A stretch of DNA of 17,025 bases from M0108 sp044228695. Its GTDB lineage: Bacteria; Pseudomonadota; Gammaproteobacteria; Chromatiales; Chromatiaceae. Below, one piece after another: positions 1-7,054 of this stretch (its first letter is position 1; every line of letters starts with the position of its first letter). Below the pieces are notes generated by a model. The model searched no databases. It saw nothing but the letters and a program-made list of their open reading frames with translations, and had not been told where the DNA came from. Made by a program: the position numbers and the translations under genes. The stretch spans positions 1 to 17,025 of the forward strand of contig JBGAUK010000077.1 in NCBI GenBank assembly GCA_044228695.1, written 5' to 3'.

Positions 1-63
1 GTGAAGGCTCTAATGGACAAGGATGCCGAGGCGCACAAGAAGGAGGGGCAAAGGAAGAGTTAG
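1..63 (+). CDS. C-terminus of an unidentified protein (5' truncated)
   Basis: Frame 1 is open from the window edge to a TAG at 61-63 and encodes about 20 very polar residues (VKALMDKDAEAHKKEGQRKS). A clear intrinsic terminator starts about 30 bases later, which supports this as the true end of a transcribed gene. Its position just before ccoG makes a cbb3 oxidase subunit or accessory gene plausible, but nothing in these residues identifies one. Too little is visible to name a function. Confidence 0.4.
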   Translation: MKALMDKDAEAHKKEGQRKS

Positions 64-91
64 CGAATCCTGGGCTGGAAAGGGTGGTTAT

Positions 92-116
92 AAGGGGGGC
101 ATTTGTCCCCCTTTTG
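92..116 (+). terminator. Rho-independent terminator
   Basis: AAGGGGG at 92-98 pairs with CCCCCTT at 107-113 around an 8-base loop, and a short T run (112-115) follows. It ends the gene finishing at 63 and separates it from the ccoG operon, so ccoGHIS probably has its own promoter. Confidence 0.75.
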
Positions 117-207
117 CTTTCCGGCCCTGGGTAGGGAAATCCTGGGTACGAAAGCCTTGCAAGGCGCCCTTAGAGAGTCCAAATGCAGGGTAAACCGCTG
201 GGATATA

Positions 208-223
208 ATTGCGTTTGCGCAAT
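208..223. promoter_or_regulatory. Crp/Fnr-family operator upstream of ccoG
   Basis: The sequence ATTGCG-TTTG-CGCAAT is a perfect 6-base inverted repeat with a 4-base centre. This is the architecture of Crp/Fnr-family sites: FNR binds TTGAT-N4-ATCAA, and NnrR-like regulators prefer TTGCG-type half-sites. The centre (215.5) lies 41.5 bases before position 257, the start site expected from the -10-like TAAATT at 245-250, which is class II activator geometry. Oxygen- or nitric-oxide-responsive control of cbb3 genes by Fnr-type regulators is well known. Which regulator acts here is inference. Confidence 0.6.
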
Positions 224-244
224 GCCGAAATAATCCATTTCATC

Positions 245-250
245 TAAATT
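245..250 (+). promoter_or_regulatory. Candidate -10 element of the ccoG promoter
   Basis: TAAATT matches four of six positions of the sigma-70 -10 consensus. It is positioned so that the palindrome at 208-223 would be centred at -41.5. A perfect TATAAT also exists at 204-209, but no recognisable -35 lies 16-18 bases before it and it overlaps the palindrome, so a factor bound there would block it. Confidence 0.4.
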
Positions 251-337
251 TTCAGCGTTCGCATCAGGTACGACCGGCCCGTCCTCCCGACACCCGGCGA
301 CCCTGCCTGCAATGGCAACACCTTGGGAGAGGGTTCA

Positions 338-1768
338 GTGAGTAACGAAACAGTCGAAATGAGTGCGGCGGCGGATGACCTCTATGCCGAGGCTGCCCAG
401 TGGCACATCAACACGGGTGGGGAGACCATTCACGCCAAGCGCATGCCTGGCAAGTGGCGTACCATCAAGTGGCTCTCCGCTGCTGTCTGGATCCTGTTTT
501 TCATTGGCCCCTACCTGCGTTGGAATGGCCGGCAGGCTATCCTCTGGGATATCCCCGCGCGTCAGTACCACATCTTTGGCGCGACCATCCTGCCCCAGGA
601 TTTCTGGATGTTATCGCTCCTGCTCTTGTTTTTCGCCATCCTGCTGGCCGTCGTGACGGCCTTGGCGGGACGGGTCTGGTGCGGCTATTTTTGCTTTCAG
701 ACCGTCTGGACCGACGCCTTCACCTGGATCGAGGAGAAGCTAGAGGGCCAGCCGGCCGCGCGCCGCAAGCTCGATAAGGCACCCATGGATTTCACAAAAT
801 TCCGGATCAAGGCGACCAAACATCTCGTTTGGCTCCTGATTGGCTTTGCCACCGGCTTTGCCTTTGTGAGTTGGTTCGTCGATGCGCCAACCCTGTGGCG
901 GGAGTTCTTTACGGGCCAGTCCGGAACGGTGGCCTATGTCACCGTGGCCCTCTTCACCGTCGGGACCTACGGTCTGGCGGGCTGGCTGCGGGAGCAGGTC
1001 TGTTTCTGGCTCTGCCCCTATGCCCGCATCCAGGGCGTCATGCTGGACCGCACCACCATACTCCCGACGTATGACTTCCACCGCGGTGAGCCGCGCGGCC
1101 GGGTCAAGAAGGGCCAGAAGGAAGAGGACCGTATCACGGGTGATTGCGTGGATTGCAACCAGTGCGTGGCCGTTTGTCCCACGGGTGTCGATATCCGTGA
1201 GGGTCAACAGGAAGGCTGCATCACCTGCGCCCTCTGCCTGGATGCCTGCGATGCCGTCATGGTCAAGGTTGGTCGGCCTCTGGGGCTGATTCGCTATGCC
1301 TCCCTCGATGAACTGGAGGGTAAGCCGGTCAAGCCCATGCTGGCCAGGCCGCGCGTCTGGGTCTATGCCGCCATCCTGCTGGCTGCCATCTCGGGCATCC
1401 TGTATGGTTTGACCTCGCTAGCCCCGATTGAGCTGAAGGTACTGCATGAGCGGGCCCCCCTGTTCGCTACCCTGTCCGATGGCTCGATCCAGAATAAATA
1501 CACCCTCAAGATACTGAATAAGGACAACTCTGACCTGGAGGTCAAAATCAGTGCCTCGGGGCCGGAAAATATGATCATCATGGGCGGGGACGATCTCGTG
1601 ATGGCTAAGCATGGCGCTGTGCATCCCGCCGTGATCTACGTTAAGGTGCCTCGCAAGAGCTTGAAGGCCGAGCGGGATGACATCACCTTCCGCATCGAGG
1701 CCACCCGACCCGACGGCCAGGTCATCGCTACGGAGCGCCAGAGCATCTTCATTGGGCCCAAGCGTTAA
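338..1768 (+). CDS. ccoG: CcoG/FixG, cbb3 oxidase maturation polyferredoxin
   Basis: This is a membrane iron-sulfur protein needed for cbb3 oxidase maturation; in this family it is linked to copper handling for the CuB site. I chose GTG at 338 because GGGAGAGG (325-332) sits 5 bases upstream; a TTG at 323 would add five residues. The 476-residue product has membrane segments near 43-60, 89-110, 162-180, 197-217 and 340-361. C115/C119 lie in GRVWCGYFCFQTVW and C226 in WLCPY. Two ferredoxin-type clusters, C270-x2-C-x2-C-x3-C280 and C294-x2-C-x2-C-x3-C304, are complete. An Ig-like periplasmic domain follows (about 365-476). The Phe at 120 stands where relatives usually have Pro (CGYxCPQ). It is the first gene of the ccoGHIS operon. 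Confidence 0.95.
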   Translation: MSNETVEMSAAADDLYAEAAQWHINTGGETIHAKRMPGKWRTIKWLSAAVWILFFIGPYLRWNGRQAILWDIPARQYHIFGATILPQDFWMLSLLLLFFAILLAVVTALAGRVWCGYFCFQTVWTDAFTWIEEKLEGQPAARRKLDKAPMDFTKFRIKATKHLVWLLIGFATGFAFVSWFVDAPTLWREFFTGQSGTVAYVTVALFTVGTYGLAGWLREQVCFWLCPYARIQGVMLDRTTILPTYDFHRGEPRGRVKKGQKEEDRITGDCVDCNQCVAVCPTGVDIREGQQEGCITCALCLDACDAVMVKVGRPLGLIRYASLDELEGKPVKPMLARPRVWVYAAILLAAISGILYGLTSLAPIELKVLHERAPLFATLSDGSIQNKYTLKILNKDNSDLEVKISASGPENMIIMGGDDLVMAKHGAVHPAVIYVKVPRKSLKAERDDITFRIEATRPDGQVIATERQSIFIGPKR

Positions 1769-1812
1769 GTCGCTTCCAGGGCCGCCCAGACATCATTCAG
1801 GAGATCCAAACC

Positions 1813-2358
1813 ATGACCCTACCCACCTCACCAAGTCTGAAGCCCGTACCGGCCTGGAAGAGCCCCTGGATCATTGGTTGGGTCTCCCTGGTCGTGGTGG
1901 TTCTGATCGTCAATATTATTTTCGTCACCCTGGGTTTCTCGACGAATCCAGGGCTCGTGGTCGATAACTTCTACGATCGCGGCCAGGATTACGAGAAGAC
2001 TTGGGCCAGCCGGCAAGAGCGCGATCCGGGCTGGGTCATGCAGGCCGATGTCCCCCAGGATCTGGAGGTCGGCGAGCCCTCGGTGCTGCGCTTCTTCCTC
2101 GTTGACAAGGCCGGCCAGCCGGCGGACATCGATAAGGCTCACTTCTATGCCTACCGTCCTTCGGACGCCAAGCGGGATTTTGATCTGCCCATGATCGAGG
2201 AGGGCCCGGGTCGTTATCGGGTCGATGTTAGCTTTCCCTTGATGGGCATTTGGGACACGCTGGTGGCGGTGCGTCAAGGAGAGGAGGAGTTCAATCTAGG
2301 CAAACGCATTTCCGTCCCCGCCCCCCGGGGCGGATCCCAGGTACCTGTCACGAATTGA
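1813..2358 (+). CDS. ccoH: CcoH/FixH, cbb3 oxidase assembly protein
   Basis: FixH-family protein that assists assembly of cbb3 cytochrome oxidase and may contact the CcoI copper pump. The 181-residue product has one membrane helix (about 19-41), then the family signature VDNFYDRGQDYEKTW (near 51-65) and a periplasmic beta-rich domain. Its ATG follows GGAG by about 10 bases, 44 bases after ccoG. The order ccoG-ccoH-ccoI-ccoS is canonical. The end of the gene abuts or slightly overlaps ccoI: a TTG in the ccoI frame overlaps its TGA, so translational coupling is possible. Confidence 0.9.
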   Translation: MTLPTSPSLKPVPAWKSPWIIGWVSLVVVVLIVNIIFVTLGFSTNPGLVVDNFYDRGQDYEKTWASRQERDPGWVMQADVPQDLEVGEPSVLRFFLVDKAGQPADIDKAHFYAYRPSDAKRDFDLPMIEEGPGRYRVDVSFPLMGIWDTLVAVRQGEEEFNLGKRISVPAPRGGSQVPVTN

Positions 2359-2393
2359 CCCTGGTACCCAACGGTGGCCGACCGACCTTGCCC

Positions 2394-4922
2394 GTGAGCG
2401 CCTTCCAGGATCGGGTTCCTGGCCAAGACTCCCTTCACGCATCACGCTGTTTCCATTGCGGCCTGCCCGTGGCCTCTCCGTCCGAGGTGCGGGCCCCCGT
2501 TCGGAACCAGATGCGTTCCTTCTGTTGCAACGGGTGCAAGTCCGTCTGCGAGGCGATCCATGCGGTGGGTCTAGAGGGCTTCTATCAACGCACCCCAGAG
2601 GGCGAGGTCCTGGGTCCACCGCCAGAGCCCCCCAAGGAATTGGCCCTCTACGATATCGATGAGGTCCAGGAGGAGTTCGTCGATTCCCTGGGCGATACCC
2701 GCGAGATCAACTTGCTGGTGGAGGGTATCCACTGCGCTGCCTGCGTCTGGCTGATCGAGAATAGCCTCAGGGCCCTGCCGGGGGTGGCCGAGGCGCGGGT
2801 CAATCTCACCGGCCGGCGGCTGCGACTCAAGTGGGACAATAGCCGCCTCAAGCTCTCCCAGGCCCTCCGGCGGCTGGGGGAGATTGGCTACGCCGCCGTG
2901 CCTTTCGACCCGGAGGTGGCGGAGGGTTCGCTGCAGCGCGCCAATCGGCGCCTCCTTTATCGGCTGGCCGTCGCCGCCTTTGGCATGATGAATCTCATGT
3001 GGATCTCCATCGCCCTTTATTCCGGGGCGGACCAGGGCGAGTTTCGCGGCCTCTTCCATTGGATCGGTTTCGCCATCGCCACCCCCGTCCTCCTCTATTC
3101 CGGTTGGCCCTTCTATCGGGGCGCCTGGCTTGGTGTCAGGGCCCGTAGCCTCAACATGGACCTGCCCATTGCTATCGGGGTTTCCATCACTTATGGCTAT
3201 TCCCTGTACGTCACCATCACCGGGTCCCGGATTGGCGAGGTCTATTGGGACACGGTCGTAAACTTCCTCTTTGTGATCCTGGTTGGCCGCTTCCTGGAGT
3301 CGATCTCCAAGCGCCAGGCGGTTGCCTCCACCCAACGCCTGCTTGATCTTCAACCCAAGGTCGCGACTGTCTTACACGGTGGCGACGAGGTGCTGTTGCC
3401 GATCCGGGCCGTCAAGGCCGGTGAAACCGTCCTGGTGCGGCCGGGCGAGAAGGTGCCCGTGGATGGCGTCATCCTGGAGGGCGAGAGCCAGATGGATGAA
3501 TCCATGCTCACCGGCGAGGCGGCGCCGGTCTCGAAGCAGCGGGGGGATCGGGTGGCGGCGGGGACCCTGAATGGCTCTGGCGCCCTCCGGGTTCAGGTCG
3601 AAGGCCTGCTGCGAGACACGGCCCTGGGGCGAATCATCGCCTTGGTGGAGGAGGCCCAGGCGAGCAAGGCGCCCATACAATGCACCGCCGATCGCATCGT
3701 CCCCTGGTTTGTCGCCGTCACCCTTACCCTGGGGCTGGTGACCTTCCTCTTCTGGGTAGGTACCGATTTCGAAGTCGCCCTCATGGCGGCTACCGCCGTC
3801 CTCATCATCACCTGTCCCTGTGCCTTCGGCATGGCAACCCCCATGGCCATTGCCGTTGCCTCGGGGTTGGGCGCCCGCCATGGCATCCTGGTCAAGACCG
3901 GCGCCGTGCTGGAGAGCCTGTCCAGCATCGACCACTTCGTCTTTGACAAGACCGGCACCCTCACCGAAGGCCGGCCGGCGGTGACCGCCATCGCCAGTGG
4001 GGGCGGCATCTGGCGGGGCGGTGAGCTACTGGACCCCAACTCGGACCTGGCCCGGCATCTGGCCAGCCTGGCGGCCCTGGAGCGCTTCTCGGAACACCCA
4101 GTCGCCCTGGCGGTGCTTAATCTCGGTCGGGACCAGGGGGTTGAGTTCCGCCATCTGGCGGTGACGGACACCCTGTCCCGACCAGGTCATGGCATCCTCG
4201 GCCGGGTGGCTGGGCAATCCCTGATCGCGGGCACCGCCGAGTGGCTGATCGCTCAAGGCGTCGATCCCTGGGCGGGGCCCTTGGCCGTCACGGAACAAGA
4301 ATTCCAGACCAGTGGCGCGACCCTCATCCATGTCGCCCTCGAGGGGCGGGCCGTCCTGGTCCTGGCCGTCCAGGATCGGCTGCGGTTCAACGCGGCGGAG
4401 GTCGTGGCCGGTCTCAAGGCCCAGGGCATTCACGTTACCCTCCTCACGGGAGATCGACTCGCCACGGCGGAGCGGATCGCCGCCGCCTTGGGTGGGGTCG
4501 AGGTGATCGCCGAGGTTCTGCCGGAGGCTAAGGATCGGGTGATTGCCGACCTCCAGCGCGATGGCCAGCGGGTGGTCATGGTGGGGGACGGTGTCAACGA
4601 TGCCCCCGCCCTGGTCCGCGCCGATGTGGGCATCGCCATGGGCAGCGGCACCGATGTCTCCATTGCGAGCGCCGATATCGTCTTGATGCAGGCCGATCTC
4701 GCCCGGGTGCCACAGGCTGCCGCTCTGTCGCGCCGGACCCTCAAGACCATCCGTCAGAATATCGGCATCTCCATTGCCTACAATCTCATCATGGTGCCTC
4801 TCGCCATGGCGGCCCTCGTCACTCCCCTGGTGGCCGCCGTATCCATGCCCCTGAGTTCCCTCGCGGTGATCGGTAACTCTGCCCGCATTCGCAAACTCTT
4901 CCAGAAACCTAACCAGGGCTGA
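2394..4922 (+). CDS. ccoI: CcoI/FixI, copper-exporting P1B-type ATPase for cbb3 maturation
   Basis: Copper-transporting P-type ATPase that moves Cu(I) across the inner membrane for the cbb3 catalytic subunit. With the GTG at 2394 it has 842 residues. In order: an N-terminal Cys-rich motif (C19FHC22, then C44, C45, C48, C52) typical of CcoI; a heavy-metal-associated domain with GIHCAAC at 111-117; TGE at 373-375; the membrane CPC at 474-476; phosphorylation site DKTGT at 518-522; SEHP at 566-569; GDGVNDAP at 731-738; and the P1B-1 signatures YN-x4-P (797-803) and MPLSS (818-822). All catalytic motifs are intact. The start is uncertain: TTG at 2355 (overlapping the ccoH stop) and TTG at 2388 are alternatives, and none has a strong ribosome binding site. 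Confidence 0.93.
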   Translation: MSAFQDRVPGQDSLHASRCFHCGLPVASPSEVRAPVRNQMRSFCCNGCKSVCEAIHAVGLEGFYQRTPEGEVLGPPPEPPKELALYDIDEVQEEFVDSLGDTREINLLVEGIHCAACVWLIENSLRALPGVAEARVNLTGRRLRLKWDNSRLKLSQALRRLGEIGYAAVPFDPEVAEGSLQRANRRLLYRLAVAAFGMMNLMWISIALYSGADQGEFRGLFHWIGFAIATPVLLYSGWPFYRGAWLGVRARSLNMDLPIAIGVSITYGYSLYVTITGSRIGEVYWDTVVNFLFVILVGRFLESISKRQAVASTQRLLDLQPKVATVLHGGDEVLLPIRAVKAGETVLVRPGEKVPVDGVILEGESQMDESMLTGEAAPVSKQRGDRVAAGTLNGSGALRVQVEGLLRDTALGRIIALVEEAQASKAPIQCTADRIVPWFVAVTLTLGLVTFLFWVGTDFEVALMAATAVLIITCPCAFGMATPMAIAVASGLGARHGILVKTGAVLESLSSIDHFVFDKTGTLTEGRPAVTAIASGGGIWRGGELLDPNSDLARHLASLAALERFSEHPVALAVLNLGRDQGVEFRHLAVTDTLSRPGHGILGRVAGQSLIAGTAEWLIAQGVDPWAGPLAVTEQEFQTSGATLIHVALEGRAVLVLAVQDRLRFNAAEVVAGLKAQGIHVTLLTGDRLATAERIAAALGGVEVIAEVLPEAKDRVIADLQRDGQRVVMVGDGVNDAPALVRADVGIAMGSGTDVSIASADIVLMQADLARVPQAAALSRRTLKTIRQNIGISIAYNLIMVPLAMAALVTPLVAAVSMPLSSLAVIGNSARIRKLFQKPNQG

Positions 4923-4932
4923 ATCCCGCTCC

Positions 4933-5151
4933 ATGGAAGTCATCTACGGTCTTATTCCTGGCATGATCCTCCTCGGCCTTGGCGCTGTCATCGTCCTCTT
5001 CTGGGCGGCCCGTTCTGGTCAATTCGACGATCTGGAGGGGGATGGCCAGCGTATCCTCATGGACGAGGATGCCGTGGATCCCCGGCGGATTCCCGACGCG
5101 GAGGGGATGCCGGAAAGCCGGGAAGGGGCAGAAAAAAAGCCAGACACCTAG
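4933..5151 (+). CDS. ccoS: CcoS, cbb3 oxidase maturation small protein
   Basis: Small membrane protein required for cofactor insertion into cbb3 oxidase. The 72-residue product starts with a single membrane helix (about 5-25) followed by the family hallmark FWAARSGQFDDLEGDGQRIL and acidic residues. It begins 10 bases after the ccoI stop and is the last gene of ccoGHIS. The C-terminal tail is polar and variable, as usual in the family. Confidence 0.92.
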   Translation: MEVIYGLIPGMILLGLGAVIVLFWAARSGQFDDLEGDGQRILMDEDAVDPRRIPDAEGMPESREGAEKKPDT

Positions 5152-5190
5152 CCCTTGCGGCTACTCACTCCTTCCCAAAGACGGCAAGCG

Positions 5191-5217
5191 CCGAGGCGGA
5201 TTTAGGGCCAGCCTCGG
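5191..5217. terminator. Possible hairpin between convergent genes
   Basis: CCGAGGC (5191-5197) and GCCTCGG (5211-5217) can form a 7-base-pair stem with a 13-base loop, 40 bases after ccoS. No T run follows on either strand, so a role in ending transcription is only suggested by its position. The rest of 5152-5357 shows nothing recognisable. Confidence 0.3.
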
Positions 5218-5357
5218 GCAAAGAGCCTGGAGCTGATTGGGGTTCTATTCAATACCCCGCAATGGTTTGGCAAGAATTGAGGCATCTTCGTGCGCCGACA
5301 GGTCCATACGGGTCTCAGGGTCCGCCAGGCCTGAGCAGCACCTTTCTGAATCGTCAC

Positions 5358-6089
5358 TTAGAGGGCATGGCCCGTCACCATCCGGCTGGCGGGTCCGAGC
5401 AGATAGAGATAACGGCTGGTGATAGACTCGGGCGCGGCCAGGTCCGCCGGGTTCTCACCGGGATAGAGGCGGGCGCGCAGACCGGTGCGGACGATGCCGG
5501 GGTCCAGGCTGTTGACCCGCAGCCGACCCTGGTCGCGGGTCTCCTCCGCCAGGGTCTGCATCAGGCCCTCGATGCCGAACTTGGCGGCGGTGAAGGCGCC
5601 CCAGTAGGCCAGGCCCTGGCGACCAACGCGATCCGCGGTGAAGACGATGGCAGCGTCGGGGGCTTGCCGGAGCAGGGGCAGGCAGGCCTGGGTGAGCAGG
5701 AAGGGGGCGGTCAGATTGATGCGCAGGACCCGCTCCCACTCGCTGGCGTCATAGTCATCGATGCGGCTCAGGAAGGGTGCGAAGGCGGCGCAGTGGGCCA
5801 GGCCATCCAGACGGCCAAATTCCCGCCCAATCGTCGCCGCGACGGCGGCATATTGCGGCTCCTCGCCCGCCTCCAGGTCCAGGGGCAGGATGGCGGGCTC
5901 CGGGGCGCCCGTCGCGGCAATCCGATCATAGAGGGGCTCTAGCGGGGCCTCTTCCTTGTCCGAGAGGATGACGGTGGCGCCCTGGGCCGCGCAGGCACTG
6001 GCGACGGCGGCACCCAGGCTGTCGGCGGTGCCCGTGACGAGGATGACGCGGTTGACGAGGAGGTTGGGAGCGGGTTGATAATTTTCCAT
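5358..6089 (-). CDS. YciK-like short-chain dehydrogenase, catalytic residues missing
   Basis: The 243-residue protein matches the E. coli YciK family: an N-terminus like MxYQPxxxLL, RVILVTG, and VGRQG-x2-YWGAF-x3-K. In YciK the active site reads FTSSS...WGAYAASK. Here it reads FTADR...WGAFTAAK, so the catalytic Tyr is Phe166 (codon TTC, plus-strand GAA at 5592-5594), the Ser position is Ala/Asp, and only Lys170 remains. The nucleotide motif is TGTADSLG (20-26 region), without the usual middle Gly, and the NAG motif is HCA. It therefore looks like a non-catalytic SDR. It lies downstream of ubiG, as yciK does in pseudomonads. The ATG at 6089 has no clear ribosome binding site. Confidence 0.85.
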   Translation of the reverse strand: MENYQPAPNLLVNRVILVTGTADSLGAAVASACAAQGATVILSDKEEAPLEPLYDRIAATGAPEPAILPLDLEAGEEPQYAAVAATIGREFGRLDGLAHCAAFAPFLSRIDDYDASEWERVLRINLTAPFLLTQACLPLLRQAPDAAIVFTADRVGRQGLAYWGAFTAAKFGIEGLMQTLAEETRDQGRLRVNSLDPGIVRTGLRARLYPGENPADLAAPESITSRYLYLLGPASRMVTGHAL

Positions 6090-6141
6090 AAGGGTGTGTC
6101 GATGTGGCGGAAGGGATAGGGGCTAGCCGCCTGGGTCCCTG

Positions 6142-7035
6142 TCAACGCCAGGTCGCACGCCAGGCGATCCAGAGCTTGCGCAGGGGGGTGAGGCTTAGCC
6201 GTTGGTCAACGACCTGGTACGACATGGCCTCGATCTCCCGAAGCAGGCTGGCAAGGATGCGGGCGCGCACGCGGGCGAAGGGGGGGAGGGCGCCTAGAGG
6301 GGAAGACCGGGCTGGTAAGGCCTGGGCTTGACGGGCGAGTTCGGGGAGCCACTCCGGAAGGCGGGCACGGTGCGGGCCTTGGCGGAGGGCGTTTGGGGTC
6401 AGGTCATGGGGGCCCAACAGGTCCATGGGGATAGGCGCACGACCTTGGCGGGCCAGCCAGCCGCTGTCGCGAATGCGATAGACCAGGGCGCAGAAGGCAC
6501 CGATGGCTCGTGCTGAGGCGATGCGATCGGGGTTGGTGAGACCATGGCAACCGGCCATGAGTTCGAACAGCGCGCCGAGATCGGCATCACAGGCCCGGAT
6601 CAGGGCCGCCGAGTCCGGCAGGGGGCGACGCAGGATTTCCTCCTCCACCTGGCCAGCCATCTGGAGAAAAGGCTGGAGGGGTAACTGGTGTTGGCTCACC
6701 ACCGCCTGTAAGGCCTGGCTCAGGGGATGGCTGGGCTGGCCGCCGGGGAGCTTGTCCAATTCCTCGCACCACCACAGGAGCTTAAGCCGGGCAACGCCGG
6801 GGTCGCTGACCTCCACCAGGATGGCCCGGACCTGATGACGCCAGGCGGCGAGGATCGCCAGGTCGTCACGCAAGCTGGGTGGTGAAAATCTCAGGCTGTA
6901 GTAGGTCGAGGAACCCAGGGGGGTGGCGGGGTTGGGGAAACGCCAGGGGGCGGGACGACTCGTCACGCTGGCTCGCGGGCCGGAGGTGGCCCTGTTTTTT
7001 CCTGCAAGTTCCGGGTCCGGTAACGAGTCCGTCAA
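6142..7035 (-). CDS. Squalene/phytoene-synthase-fold protein, NDUFAF6-like, Asp motifs lost
   Basis: The start is set at a TTG (7033-7035), 19 bases after ubiG, with CGGAG upstream; GTG at 6966 or a longer form reaching into ubiG are alternatives. The 297-residue product has trans-isoprenyl-transferase family landmarks: GSSTYYSLRF (41-50), LKLLWWCEELDKL (85-97), HP (103-104) and RQGRAPIPMDLL (196-207). In true synthases two Asp-rich motifs bind Mg-diphosphate. Here the first region reads HQVRAILVE (67-75) and the second RIRDSGWLAR (187-196), leaving one Asp. The overall pattern resembles NDUFAF6, a mitochondrial complex I assembly factor of this family. It occupies the slot held by a mupP/gph phosphatase between ubiG and yciK in other gammaproteobacteria. 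Function unknown. Confidence 0.8.
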   Translation of the reverse strand: MTDSLPDPELAGKNRATSGPRASVTSRPAPWRFPNPATPLGSSTYYSLRFSPPSLRDDLAILAAWRHQVRAILVEVSDPGVARLKLLWWCEELDKLPGGQPSHPLSQALQAVVSQHQLPLQPFLQMAGQVEEEILRRPLPDSAALIRACDADLGALFELMAGCHGLTNPDRIASARAIGAFCALVYRIRDSGWLARQGRAPIPMDLLGPHDLTPNALRQGPHRARLPEWLPELARQAQALPARSSPLGALPPFARVRARILASLLREIEAMSYQVVDQRLSLTPLRKLWIAWRATWR

Positions 7036-7054
7036 GGGTCCGCCGCTCCGGGTC

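Noticed and set aside
103..345. An 80-codon open frame on the plus strand ahead of ccoG.
   Set aside because: It begins inside the terminator loop, covers the regulatory palindrome and has no family-like sequence; it is chance open frame.
4026..4943. A 305-codon minus-strand open frame opposite ccoI.
   Set aside because: It is antisense to the fully conserved ATPase domain of CcoI and shows no motifs of its own.
5262..5942. A 226-codon plus-strand open frame opposite the YciK-like gene.
   Set aside because: It runs through the convergent intergenic region and is antisense to a recognisable SDR; no support as a gene.
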